Assembly: GCF_017795745.1 (NCBI RefSeq)
Contig: NZ_CP059067.1
Coordinates: 3,286,001-3,350,000 of the forward strand
Length of the DNA: 64,000 bases
Source of the DNA: Rhizobacter sp. AJA081-3
Lineage (GTDB): Bacteria; Pseudomonadota; Gammaproteobacteria; Burkholderiales; Burkholderiaceae_C
Direction of reading: 5' to 3'
The notes under the pieces were generated by a model that made no database searches, was not told the origin of the DNA, and saw only the letters and a list, made by a program, of their open reading frames with translations. The stretch's first letter is position 1. Every line of letters starts with the position of its first letter. The translations under genes were made by a program, and so were the position numbers. Of this stretch, positions 7,371-17,392 are shown piece after piece.

Positions 7371-9047
7371 TCAAGGGGTCTGCAAGCGCACGATCAGAGC
7401 GTCGACCATGCTGTTCCCGCCCGCAGGCGGGCGGCGGTTCTCGACAAGCGTGAGAAGCAGCCGCGTGCGCGCGAGCGACTTCCGGTCGGCCCGGATGAGG
7501 ATGCCGGCGATGGCGTTCTGTACCTCCCATGACGGCGTCCGCGCGAACAGGTCCGTCAACGTGTCCAGCGCCTCGCGGTCGGACAGGTAGTGGCGGCCCA
7601 GCGACTCGAGTGCGCGGACCTGGGCGTCGCCCGGCGCCATTCCGGCGATGCCGGAAACGACGCTGCGCAGTTCGTCGACATCGGTGATCGGCTGGTGACG
7701 AAGGTAGGCCTGCGCCATCGCCACATCCGCCTCGTCCTTGCTCTGCAGCGCCTGCAGCACGCGCGCGCGGCCCTCGGCGCTGCCCAGGCACGCACGCATT
7801 GCCGCATGCGCCACGTCGTCGGCCACGCCGCCTGGCACGACACGCCGGTTGAACGCGCCGTCGAGGTCGCCCTGCGCGTTCAGGCCGCAGGCCAGCCCGA
7901 TCTCCGGCACGCCGACCTGGCGCCGCGACTGCAGTTCGCCCAGCATCAGCGCAAGCTCCTCCCAGCGCCGGTCTTCCGTCAGCCAGGCCAGGTCGCGTGC
8001 GACGTCGAGCAGGCGGACCCGCGCCGTCGGCGGCTCGGCCACGCGCGCGTCCTCCAGAAAGCGCTCGCGCGCCGCTGCGTCTCCCGCGATGGCGGCCAGC
8101 GCCTGCGCCACGGCCGGCCGCTGCCGCATCGGCTCGTCGAGCATGCTCGTCAAACGGCGGATGCGATCGATGTAAAGCCGTGCCTCGGCCGTGTGCCGTT
8201 GCAGGAGCTGGTGCACGAAGCCGAGCTTCTCGGCTGGCGGCCGGCGATCGTCGGCGAACTGGCACATGTCATGCCGCGCCTGCAGGTGCGGGTCCTCGTC
8301 GGTCATGCCCTGCGTCGCGGTCATCGAGAACGGCGCGAAGTGGCCGAGCAGGCGGCCGCTGGGGTGGCCGCGCGCGATCTCACGATCGCCGCTGACGCGC
8401 AGGTAGCGCTCCAGCGTCGAGGCCGCGGTCGGGCCGAGCGGCGCCGTCGACGAGAAGCCGTAGATCACCGGCACGCCCTTGAAGATCTGCCGCATGCGGT
8501 CGCGGCTGCTCTCGCCATGCGCGGCAGCCAGCGACTGCAACTCACGCTGGGCCTGCTTCGGCGCCAGGCCCTCGCGCACGAGGCTGCGTACGATGTCGGA
8601 CGACGCGCTGCTCTGCGGCTGCGGGTTCAGCGTGTTGCAGCCGAACAGATACACCTCTTTCAGTCGCGAGAAGAGCCCCGGGCAGGAGTCGCTGCACGAG
8701 ACGCGCTCCAGCTCGTCGACCGGCAGGTGCTCCTGCACCTCGAGCTGATCCGAAAAGAACGAGTTGCCACCGTCGTAGTGGCCGGAGATGACGAGCACAT
8801 CGCAGGAGATGCCGGCACGGCACGACGAGTCCAGCCAGTCCGGCCGGCCGCGCTCGACGAGCTCGACGAAGCGGTACTTCGATTCAGGCAGATGGCGGCG
8901 CAGCGCTTCCTTCTCGTCGGCCGAATTGACGGTGACGGTGCAGACGGTCTGCTGGGGCGCAACAGGCGCGGGGCCGGCAGCCCAGGCCAACGGCATCGTC
9001 GCGGCGGCTGCGAGCAGGGCGAGACGGCGAACCAGCGACCGGAACAT
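7371..9047 (-). CDS. Exported protein with possible caspase/CHAT-like His-Cys pair (paralogue 2)
   Basis: 558 residues with a clear signal peptide (MFRSLVRRLALLAAAATMPLAWA). It is colinear with the protein at 5057-6757. It keeps CDVLVISGHYDGG (His90), LKEVYLFGCNTL (Cys137) and PVIYGFSSTAPLG, plus the helical C-terminal half with VSGIAGMAPGDAQVRALESL and EVQNAIAGILIRAD. The His to Cys spacing, 47 residues, is the same in both copies. The strongest conservation sits round these two residues, which argues they matter. Both genes read the same way, 613 bases apart with a long inverted repeat between. Function unknown; export and a peptidase-like fold are inferred. Confidence 0.72.
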   Translation of the reverse strand: MFRSLVRRLALLAAAATMPLAWAAGPAPVAPQQTVCTVTVNSADEKEALRRHLPESKYRFVELVERGRPDWLDSSCRAGISCDVLVISGHYDGGNSFFSDQLEVQEHLPVDELERVSCSDSCPGLFSRLKEVYLFGCNTLNPQPQSSASSDIVRSLVREGLAPKQAQRELQSLAAAHGESSRDRMRQIFKGVPVIYGFSSTAPLGPTAASTLERYLRVSGDREIARGHPSGRLLGHFAPFSMTATQGMTDEDPHLQARHDMCQFADDRRPPAEKLGFVHQLLQRHTAEARLYIDRIRRLTSMLDEPMRQRPAVAQALAAIAGDAAARERFLEDARVAEPPTARVRLLDVARDLAWLTEDRRWEELALMLGELQSRRQVGVPEIGLACGLNAQGDLDGAFNRRVVPGGVADDVAHAAMRACLGSAEGRARVLQALQSKDEADVAMAQAYLRHQPITDVDELRSVVSGIAGMAPGDAQVRALESLGRHYLSDREALDTLTDLFARTPSWEVQNAIAGILIRADRKSLARTRLLLTLVENRRPPAGGNSMVDALIVRLQTP

Positions 9048-9115
9048 GCGGCCATGCTAGCAAGCCGGCCATGCCCGAACAGTGCGCTCGCGTACCGACG
9101 GCCGGGAGCCGCGAG

Positions 9116-9415
9116 TCAGCCGCCGCCGCGCTGGGTGTACAGGTCGAAGTAGCGCATGAAGGCCTGGCGAGGCGCCTCGCCGACGCCTTCGAAGTGGAAC
9201 GCGATCGCCAGCCGGGGCATGCGCAACAACGCGATCCGGCGCGGCGGCAACTCGCGCCAGGCGAGTTCCAGCCGGCCGCCGTCGATGGCGATCTCGGCCG
9301 AGCGGGGCAGCAGCGTCAGCGCACGGCCGTTCACCGCACCCGGCAGCCACATCAGCAGCTCGGCCTCGGTGCAGCCCATCTCCCGCTTGAAGTCGGCGGC
9401 GTAGAACGCCTGCAT
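9116..9415 (-). CDS. Small conserved-context protein of the aldehyde oxidoreductase operon
   Basis: 99 residues starting MQAFYAADFKREMGCTEAEL, with no signal peptide. I do not recognise a family. It follows the MoaD-like gene by six bases on the same strand and closes the aldehyde oxidoreductase operon. That position suggests a role in making or inserting the tungsten/molybdenum cofactor or in assembling the enzyme. One Cys (residue 15) and an Arg-rich middle (WRELPPRRIALLRMPRL) stand out. It could also be a binding protein for the MoaD-like partner. Real gene likely, role unproven. Confidence 0.6.
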   Translation of the reverse strand: MQAFYAADFKREMGCTEAELLMWLPGAVNGRALTLLPRSAEIAIDGGRLELAWRELPPRRIALLRMPRLAIAFHFEGVGEAPRQAFMRYFDLYTQRGGG

Positions 9416-9421
9416 CGCGGT

Positions 9422-9676
9422 TCAGCCACCCGCGATGGGCGGCCAGATGGCGAGCACGTCGCCTTCCTGCAGCACGCGGCTCAGCCGCTCCTCGGGCGGC
9501 ACATAGGTGCCGTTGACGAGCACCAGGTGCACCAGCTTCTCCGGCATGCCGAAGGGCTCGATGACCTGCGCCACCGAGCTGCCTTCGGGCAGATCCAGCG
9601 GCACGCGGTTGTCGTAGCGCGCGTCGGCGGGCAGGTACTGCGTGAGGCTGGCGTAGAGCTTGAAGGTGATCTTCAT
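9422..9676 (-). CDS. MoaD/ThiS-family sulfur carrier protein
   Basis: 84 residues. Start ATG at 9676 gives MKITFKLYASLTQYLP, matching the first beta strand of the MoaD fold; an upstream in-frame start would add 10 unlikely residues across a repeat. The C-terminus is the diagnostic Gly-Gly (PPIAGG), which is adenylated and thiocarboxylated in MoaD for dithiolene formation in molybdopterin. It lies just after the FAD subunit of the aldehyde oxidoreductase. That suggests a carrier dedicated to the tungsto- or molybdo-bis-pterin cofactor of this enzyme. Family certain; the dedicated role is inferred from position. Confidence 0.88.
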   Translation of the reverse strand: MKITFKLYASLTQYLPADARYDNRVPLDLPEGSSVAQVIEPFGMPEKLVHLVLVNGTYVPPEERLSRVLQEGDVLAIWPPIAGG

Positions 9677-9678
9677 TT

Positions 9679-9750
9679 CAGTGGCGCCCGGCCGCTCCGA
9701 AGCCACTGAGCGCCCACTCGGGGGGCCGCGAACGGAGTGAGCTTAGGGGT
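9679..9750. repeat. REP-like intergenic repeat with hairpin inside the aor operon
   Basis: The gap between the FAD-subunit and MoaD-like genes holds CAGTGGC (9679-9685) pairing with GCCACTG (9702-9708), with G+C-rich inner pairs, then CTCGGGGGGCC and GAACGGAGTGAGC. From memory, this arrangement resembles a short palindromic repeat found between many genes of Burkholderiales; I cannot count copies here. It sits within an operon, so it may modulate downstream expression. Confidence 0.5.
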
Positions 9751-9751
9751 C

Positions 9752-11095
9752 TCATTTCGGCGCGACGAGCGCGCGCTGGCTCTGCCCCTGGGCGCTGGCG
9801 AGATAGGCCTCCATCAGCATGGTCGGGTCCTTCAGAAGCGTCTGCTTCCACTCGCCGAGCTTCACCTGGCCTTCGACCAGCCCGCGCATCACACCCACAT
9901 GATCGGTCCAGCCGATGCTGTTGCAGCCCACCATGACATCGCCCTTGAACTGCAGGCTCAGGTGCTTGCCGGCGGCGCGGTCGGTCAGCTCCACGTGCTC
10001 GCCGCCGGGCACGCCCTGCCAGTCGCCGAAGCTGGTGGAGATCAGGCCCAGCGTGTCGAGCACGTTGATCTGCGTGACGCCCTTCAGCGTGGCGCCCTTG
10101 CCGACCATGTTCATCGCGGCGATGTAGGCCTGGTCGGCGGCGTTGGGCTGGATGGCGCTGACGATGGTCTTGCCGCTCGTCACGTCGAAAGCCTCGGCGC
10201 AATCGCCGGCGGCATAGACACCGGGGATGGTGGTCTGCATGTGCTCGTCGGTCAGCACGCCCTGCAGGCACTTGATCGGCGAGTCCTTCAGGAAGCCGAT
10301 GTTCGGCCGCACGCCGGTGGCGCTGATGACGAGGTCGGCTTCCAGCGACTGGCCGTTGGAGAGCTTCACCTTCATCGCGCCGCCCTCGGCCTTGCCGCCC
10401 GAGCCGAGGCCGACGGCCGATGCGATCTTGCCGAGCAGCCCGGCCGGTTCGGCCGCACCCGCCGCCTCGATGGCCTCGACGCGCGTGCCGGTGAACACTC
10501 GCACGCCCTTCTTCTCGCACCAGTCCTTGATCATGCCGCCGGCGGTGGGGCCCATCATGCGCGGCACCATGCGGTCGCCCATCTCCACCACGGTCAGCTC
10601 GACGCCGCGCGCGGCCAGCGCCTCCATGATGATGCAGCCGATGAAGCCGGCGCCCATCTGCAGCACCTTCGCACCCTTGCCCGCGCGCTGCGCGATGGCG
10701 CGCGCGTCGGCCAGCGTCCAGCAGGTCTGCACGCCGGGCAGGTCCATGCCGGGAATCGGTGGATGCATCGGGCTGGAGCCCGTCGCGATGAGCAGCTTGT
10801 CGTAGGGCAGCGACGTGCCGTCGTCCAGGTGCACCTGCTTGCGGCCGGTGTCGATGCCCTTGGCACGGCCGCGCTTGAGCTCGATGCACAGGCTGTCGAA
10901 GTGCCCGGCCGTGTGGCGCAGGTGCGTGCCCTCTTCCTGGATGTTGCCGATCAGCAGGTAAGGGATCGCCATGCGCGAGTACGGCGCCTCCGGCTCGTCG
11001 CCGACGAGGGTGATGCGGTCGTTCGGAGCGTGCTTGCGGATGGTCTCCGCGGCGATCACGCCAGCAGGGCCGGCGCCGAGGATCACGTGGTTCAT
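9752..11095 (-). CDS. aorC: FAD/NAD-dependent oxidoreductase subunit of aldehyde oxidoreductase
   Basis: 447 residues. ATG at 11095 is chosen because the FAD-binding motif VILGAGPAGVIAAETI follows at once and AGGAACGAAG precedes it. A second dinucleotide fold lies near 150-185 (GKGAKVLQMGAGFIGCIIMEAL). A later ATD-like motif GVYAAGDCAEAFD marks the FAD ribityl site of pyridine nucleotide-disulfide oxidoreductases; the redox-active CxxxxC is absent, as in rubredoxin/ferredoxin reductases. It follows the W/Mo subunit on the same strand. In the AorABC enzymes described from Aromatoleum this subunit passes electrons to NAD. The symbol is assigned by order and family. Confidence 0.85.
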   Translation of the reverse strand: MNHVILGAGPAGVIAAETIRKHAPNDRITLVGDEPEAPYSRMAIPYLLIGNIQEEGTHLRHTAGHFDSLCIELKRGRAKGIDTGRKQVHLDDGTSLPYDKLLIATGSSPMHPPIPGMDLPGVQTCWTLADARAIAQRAGKGAKVLQMGAGFIGCIIMEALAARGVELTVVEMGDRMVPRMMGPTAGGMIKDWCEKKGVRVFTGTRVEAIEAAGAAEPAGLLGKIASAVGLGSGGKAEGGAMKVKLSNGQSLEADLVISATGVRPNIGFLKDSPIKCLQGVLTDEHMQTTIPGVYAAGDCAEAFDVTSGKTIVSAIQPNAADQAYIAAMNMVGKGATLKGVTQINVLDTLGLISTSFGDWQGVPGGEHVELTDRAAGKHLSLQFKGDVMVGCNSIGWTDHVGVMRGLVEGQVKLGEWKQTLLKDPTMLMEAYLASAQGQSQRALVAPK

Positions 11096-11165
11096 GTTTC
11101 TTCGTTCCTGAAACAACGAAGGCGGTTTTCGCAAACCGCCTTCCGGGTTCAACGCAGTGTCCGGC

Positions 11166-13013
11166 TCACAGGCTCAGACGCGAGCGCGTCTCGGGCTTGA
11201 GCTGGCCGTCGGCGTCCCAGCCGCGTGCCGCGTAGTACTTCGGCAGCATCTCCGGCAGCTTGCTGACCAGGCCCTTGGCCGGGCCGGTCTTGGCCTGCTC
11301 GTTCAACAGTCGCGGGGGCAGCGTGTCGTCCTTCGACGTGAAGCCGGCGCGGTTGTTGAAGTCGCGCTCCATGTTCCAGATGCGCTCGCCGATCTTGGCC
11401 ATGTTCTCCAGCGTGAACTCCGGCCCGCAGGCGGCAGCGACTTGCGGCGCCACGTCGGCCAGGCCCCAGGCGAAGCTGGTGAAGATGCAGATGCCGGCGG
11501 AGTCGAACGCGGCGGTCGCGTCCTGGAACGCGATCACCAGTTCGGGCTTGCCTTCGGCGGTGAGCGGGTCGGTCTTGACCGGGATGCCCAGCACCTCGGA
11601 GGCCACGGTGTAGCTGCGCAGGTGGCAGGCGCCGCGGTTGCTCGTCGCGTAGGTCAGGCCCATGCCCTGGATGCCGCGCGAATCGTAGGCCGGGAACTCC
11701 TGGCCCTTGACGCTCATGCTCAACTCGGGGTGGCCGTATTTCTTGCACAGGCGTGCCGAGCCCTGGCCGATCTCCTTGCCAAAGCCTTCACCCTTGGCCG
11801 TGATCTCGGCGAAGTAGGCCAGCGCCTGCGCGCTGCCGAACTTGGCGTCGATGCCCAGTTGCTCCTTGGTGAGCACGCCCATCTCGTAGAGCTCCATCAC
11901 CGCGCCGATGGTGGCGCCGAAGGAGATCGGGTCGAAGCCCTGCTCGTTGCACAGCAGGTTGGCGTACTGCAGCGCTTCCAGGTCGTTCACGCCGTTGGCC
12001 GCGCCCAGTGCCCAGGCCGCTTCATATTCCAGGCCGCCGGAGGCGCCCCAGTACTGCGGCTTGTTCTGCACGGTGAAGTGGCCCTGGTCCATCTTGCTGA
12101 TGCGGCCGCAGGCGATCGTGCAGCCGAAGCAGGCCTGGTTGGTCACCAGGTGCTTCTTGCCGTCGGTCTTGCGCGGCGTGGCCATCGCTTCGGCGGAGAT
12201 GTCCTTGGCGCCCTCGAACTGGATGTCCTTGTGGTTGCGCGTGGGCAGCGCGCCGATCTCGTTGATCACGTTCATCAGCACCTGGGTGCCATAGGTCGGC
12301 AGGCCCTGGCCGGTGACGGCGTTGTCGGCGAGGATCTTCTTCTTCTCGAAGGTGACCTTCATGAACTCCTTGGGGTCGGCGACATTGCCCACGCCCTTGG
12401 TGCCGCGCACGGCGATGGCCTTCAGGTTCTTGCTGCCCATCACGGCGCCGACGCCGGAGCGGCCGGCGGCGCGGTGCAGGTCGTTCACGACCGCGGCGTA
12501 CAGCACCAGGTTCTCGCCGGCCAGGCCGATGCTCGACACGCGCGCCAGCGGTTGCTGCAGCTGCTTCTTCAGCGTCTCTTCGGTTTCCCAGACGCTCTTG
12601 CCCCACAGGTGCGAGGCGTCACGCAGCTCGGCCACGTCGTCCTCGATGTAGAGGAACACCGGCTTCGCCGACTTGCCTTCGAAGATGACCATGTCCCAGC
12701 CGGCCATCTTCAGCTCGGCGCCCCAGTAGCCGCCCGAGTTGGAGCAGGCGATGGCGCCGGTCAGCGGGCCCTTGGTGACGACGGTGTAGCGGCCGCCGGT
12801 GGAGGCCATCGTGCCGGTCAGCGGGCCGGTGGCCCAGATCAGCTTGTTGGCTTCGGACAGCGGGTCGACCTTGGGGTCGACTTCTTCGACGATGTACTTC
12901 GTCGCCAGGCCGCGCGAGCCGAGGTAGGCGCGCGCCCAGTCCATGTTGAGGGGTTCCGACTTGACGGTGCCGGCGGTGAGGTTGACGCGGAGGATCTTTC
13001 CTGCCCAAGACAT
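11166..13013 (-). CDS. aorB: Tungsten-type aldehyde:ferredoxin oxidoreductase, catalytic subunit
   Basis: 615 residues, the usual AOR length. The N-terminal domain shows RVNLTAGTVKSEPL, the GGRYTVVTKGPLTGAIACSN stretch and NDLHRAAGRSGVGAVMGSKNLKAI, which bind the bis-pyranopterin. C295, C298, C302 (CFGCTIAC) with a C-terminal Cys in DSAGICIF ligate the single [4Fe-4S] cluster. AORs oxidise aldehydes to acids, or reduce acids, with a W (rarely Mo) bis-pterin. Mesophilic members work with an Fe-S and an FAD subunit, both encoded here in the order Fe-S, W, FAD. With the alcohol-oxidation genes nearby, aldehyde detoxification or oxidation is likely. The metal is not provable from sequence. Confidence 0.93.
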   Translation of the reverse strand: MSWAGKILRVNLTAGTVKSEPLNMDWARAYLGSRGLATKYIVEEVDPKVDPLSEANKLIWATGPLTGTMASTGGRYTVVTKGPLTGAIACSNSGGYWGAELKMAGWDMVIFEGKSAKPVFLYIEDDVAELRDASHLWGKSVWETEETLKKQLQQPLARVSSIGLAGENLVLYAAVVNDLHRAAGRSGVGAVMGSKNLKAIAVRGTKGVGNVADPKEFMKVTFEKKKILADNAVTGQGLPTYGTQVLMNVINEIGALPTRNHKDIQFEGAKDISAEAMATPRKTDGKKHLVTNQACFGCTIACGRISKMDQGHFTVQNKPQYWGASGGLEYEAAWALGAANGVNDLEALQYANLLCNEQGFDPISFGATIGAVMELYEMGVLTKEQLGIDAKFGSAQALAYFAEITAKGEGFGKEIGQGSARLCKKYGHPELSMSVKGQEFPAYDSRGIQGMGLTYATSNRGACHLRSYTVASEVLGIPVKTDPLTAEGKPELVIAFQDATAAFDSAGICIFTSFAWGLADVAPQVAAACGPEFTLENMAKIGERIWNMERDFNNRAGFTSKDDTLPPRLLNEQAKTGPAKGLVSKLPEMLPKYYAARGWDADGQLKPETRSRLSL

Positions 13014-13025
13014 GTCGTGCGCTCC

Positions 13026-13499
13026 TTAGGCTGCGGGTTGGTTGCCAAGCTTGTCGGCCCAGGCCTGCATCTTGTTCAGGCCGGTCCAGTTGGCGTCGGT
13101 GTAGGTGATGGCGCCGGTCGGGCAGGCCGTGGCGCAGGCGGGGTCGCCGCCGCACAGGTCGCACTTCTGGACCTTGCCGGTCTCCTGCACATAGTTGATC
13201 GTGCCGAAGGGGCAGCTGATCGTGCAGACCTTGCAGCCCACGCAGGTGGTCTCGTTGACCACCTTGGCACCGGTCAGCTTGTCCAGCGTGATCGCCTCCA
13301 CCGGGCAGGCGTGCAGGCACCAGGCCTCGTCGCACTGCGTGCAGGTGTAGGGCACCTTGCGGCCGGTGTGATGGAAGTCGAACACCTTGATGCGCGACTT
13401 GGCCGTGGCGTAGGTGCCGTAGTTCTCGAAGGAACAGGCCATCTCGCACTGGAGGCACCCCGTGCACTTCTCGGGGTTGATGTTGAGCGTCTTCTGCAT
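13026..13499 (-). CDS. aorA: Polyferredoxin subunit of aldehyde oxidoreductase (four [4Fe-4S])
   Basis: 157 residues, first gene of the operon, start supported by AAGGAAGC. It carries four groups of four cysteines: KCTGCLQCEMAC at 12-22, CTQC/C..AC near 53-65, CVGCKVCTISCP near 92-102 and KCDLCGGDPACATACP near 118-133. This is the pattern of four [4Fe-4S] clusters seen in HycB/CooF/DmsB-like electron-transfer subunits. It would carry electrons between the W subunit and the FAD subunit. Only 12 bases separate it from the next gene. No signal peptide, so the enzyme is cytoplasmic. Confidence 0.9.
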   Translation of the reverse strand: MQKTLNINPEKCTGCLQCEMACSFENYGTYATAKSRIKVFDFHHTGRKVPYTCTQCDEAWCLHACPVEAITLDKLTGAKVVNETTCVGCKVCTISCPFGTINYVQETGKVQKCDLCGGDPACATACPTGAITYTDANWTGLNKMQAWADKLGNQPAA

Positions 13500-13542
13500 G
13501 GAGAGCTTCCTTTTCTGGGTGGGGCGGCGTCCCGCCTCGGGC

Positions 13543-13613
13543 GCTATGCACGAACGTACATAGCTTGCTGAGGGCGAGCCGCGTTCACCATCTGGGACAA
13601 ACCCTAGGGTTTG
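13543..13613. promoter_or_regulatory. Two dyad-symmetric operator candidates upstream of the aor operon
   Basis: Site 1, 13543-13564: half-sites GCTATG.ACG and CGT.CATAGC are symmetric at 18 of 22 positions. Site 2, 13598-13613: CAAACCCTAGGGTTTG is a perfect 16-bp palindrome. They lie 44 and about 99 bases upstream of the first start codon. No -24/-12 promoter is evident here, so control seems different from the quinoprotein genes. The binding proteins are unknown. Confidence 0.55.
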
Positions 13614-13646
13614 CTCCAGCGCGTCACAACGCCGGCTGGCGATGCG

Positions 13647-14468
13647 TCAAACGGGGCGCCAGGCCACGTTGGCGCGGGCGAACATCGAGGCCAGGCGTCC
13701 GTTCGAGGCCAACTGGTCCACGGCAGACTGCAGCGCCTGGGCGAGCTCGGTGGCGTCCTTCTTGACCGCCATGCCCACCGCCCAGCCCTCGCGCGGTGCA
13801 CGCGGCGACGGCAGGGCCTCGATGGCGAACCTCGCGTCGCCGCGCAGCACCGACTGCAGCTCCGACATCAGGCCGGCGGCCACCGGCACCTCGCCGCGCT
13901 TGAGGGCCTGTGCGGCCTCGACGCCGTCCTTCCACTGCGTGCGCAGCTGCTCACGCAGCACGCCGCCTTCGGCACCGATGAGCAGCCAACCGGCCAGCGA
14001 CTGCCCCGGCACCGCGATCGCCTTGCCGGCGAGCTGGCCGAGCGACTCGATCGCCGGCACCTGCTCGACGCTGCGCGCCACTGCCACACGCTCGCGCCAG
14101 TAGGGCGCGAAGATGCTGACCTGAGGGTTGGCGCTCATCAGCGGCCGATCCACCGGCACGTGCAGCAGCACGTCGGCGGGGCCGTAGCCGAGGTAGTGGC
14201 CCTTCCAGACCATGTTGCGCAGGTCGTCGTTCATGTTGTCGTCGGCCGGGAACGGCAGCGCGGACAGCTTCACGCCCAGCGCGTCGGCCAGCGCCTGCGC
14301 GAGTTCGGCGTCGATGCCCGCGCCATCGGCATGGAAGGGCGCCATGTCCTTGTAGAGGCCGACCACCAGGGTGCCGCGTGACTTCACCTTGTCCAGCGGC
14401 GTGGCCGAGAGAAGACCGGGCAGCGCCGCCAGCGCGCCGGCGCCCAGAACCGCACGCCGCGAGATCAC
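13647..14468 (-). CDS. Quinoprotein dehydrogenase-associated periplasmic substrate-binding protein
   Basis: 273 residues starting with GTG at 14468, which overlaps the stop of the cytochrome gene (GTGA). The N-terminus ISRRAVLGAGALAALPG has a twin Arg and hydrophobic core, so export is likely. RGTLVVGLYKDMAPFHADGAGIDAELAQALADALGVKLSALP is the start of a family 3 solute-binding fold, and YLGYGPADVLLHVPVDRPLM is typical of the group encoded beside PQQ alcohol dehydrogenases. No transporter genes are adjacent, as usual for this group, whose true role is unclear. Translational coupling to the cytochrome c suggests joint work in periplasmic alcohol oxidation. Confidence 0.82.
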   Translation of the reverse strand: MISRRAVLGAGALAALPGLLSATPLDKVKSRGTLVVGLYKDMAPFHADGAGIDAELAQALADALGVKLSALPFPADDNMNDDLRNMVWKGHYLGYGPADVLLHVPVDRPLMSANPQVSIFAPYWRERVAVARSVEQVPAIESLGQLAGKAIAVPGQSLAGWLLIGAEGGVLREQLRTQWKDGVEAAQALKRGEVPVAAGLMSELQSVLRGDARFAIEALPSPRAPREGWAVGMAVKKDATELAQALQSAVDQLASNGRLASMFARANVAWRPV

Positions 14469-14947
14469 AGCGGCTTCTCGCGGCGCGTTTCCAGGTAGGC
14501 CTTGATCGACCACATCGCCTCCTGGTTCATCATGCCTTCGAACGGCGGCATGTAGACCGCGCCGTTGCGCGTGCGGCCACGGCGCACGGTGGTGACGAAG
14601 AACTCGTCGATCTCCTTCACGCAGGCGGCCTTCTTCTTGTCGTCCTTCAGGGTGGCGCACTCGCCGTCGAGCTTGCGCAGGTCGGGGGCGATGCCGCCGG
14701 AGATGGCTTCCAGCCCGTGGCAGCGGGCGCAGTTCTGGTTGTACGCCGAGGTGCCCACCTTCACCGCCGCGTCGTTCTTGCGGAACGGGTTTTCGCCGCG
14801 CCACTCGTCGCCGAGCTTGGGCAGGCTGGAGGTGTCCACCGCCTGTGGCGTGACGTCGCCATGCGCCCACGCCGGTGCGTGGATCGCGGCACCGAGCAGG
14901 CAGGCGGCGGCGAGTGCGAGTCGATGGCGGGAGCGGCTGGTACGCAT
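14465..14947 (-). CDS. Cytochrome c-550, PedF-like, partner of quinoprotein alcohol dehydrogenase
   Basis: 160 residues, start ATG 14947 with AAGGAGAC at ideal spacing. Signal peptide MRTSRSRHRLALAAACLLGAAIHAPAWA is followed by a single haem site CARCH in AYNQNCARCHGLEAISGGIAPDLRKLDG. A likely distal Met lies in GAVYMPPFEGMMNQEAM. The pair of cysteines in GECATLKDDKKKAACVKE may form a disulfide. Such cytochromes accept electrons from PQQ alcohol dehydrogenases and pass them to terminal oxidases. The gene has its own -24/-12 promoter and is divergent from an AcoR-like activator. The dehydrogenase it would serve lies 36 kb away at 50698-52437. Confidence 0.88.
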   Translation of the reverse strand: MRTSRSRHRLALAAACLLGAAIHAPAWAHGDVTPQAVDTSSLPKLGDEWRGENPFRKNDAAVKVGTSAYNQNCARCHGLEAISGGIAPDLRKLDGECATLKDDKKKAACVKEIDEFFVTTVRRGRTRNGAVYMPPFEGMMNQEAMWSIKAYLETRREKPL

Positions 14948-14989
14948 GGGATGTCTCCTTGGGTTTCGGTTTGAACTATCCTCGGCGTC

Positions 14990-15005
14990 TGCAAACGCTG
15001 TGCCA
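14990..15005 (-). promoter_or_regulatory. Sigma-54 (-24/-12) promoter of the cytochrome c-550 gene
   Basis: On the minus strand TGGCAC (15005-15000), five bases, then TTGCA (14994-14990) match the consensus TGGCAC-N5-TTGCW exactly. It lies 43 bases upstream of the start codon, giving a leader of roughly 30 bases. A divergent sigma-54 activator gene starts at 15171. Confidence 0.85.
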
Positions 15006-15013
15006 TGAGCCGG

Positions 15014-15030
15014 TGTTTCAAACGCGAACA
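15014..15030. promoter_or_regulatory. Possible activator half-site pair next to the -24/-12 promoter
   Basis: TGTT-N9-AACA is a 17-base dyad with the same spacing as the TGTC-N9-GACA site upstream of the aldehyde dehydrogenase at 44612. It is only nine bases upstream of the -24 element, closer than usual for an enhancer site, so it may instead serve autoregulation of the divergent activator gene. Confidence 0.4.
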
Positions 15031-15170
15031 GTGGCCACGCCGGCAACCACGCTGGCCCGGATGGACAAGCCGGCCCGCTTGCCCGACAGTCGCGACCATC
15101 ACGAGCCCGAGCACGGGCCGCACACCCGACGGAGACGCCCTGCCCGAACGCAGGCGATGGAACGGCAGTC

Positions 15171-17276
<2,106 letters not shown>

Positions 17277-17392
17277 GCCGCCGAAGCGAGGCGCCTCTGA
17301 AAGTGCGCAGTGCAGGCGGCTCAGCTCAGGCCGACGCTGGCCAGCTGCGCAGGGCCTTCGCTTTGGCCTGACGCCGGCCAGGGGTCACCGGC

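Noticed and set aside
6811-7532. Overlapping open frames in the gap between the two paralogues, sharing the peptide GRPRAWAGER
   Set aside because: The shared peptide follows from the DNA inverted repeat; the frames are Arg/Pro-rich, lack ribosome sites and are likely non-coding.
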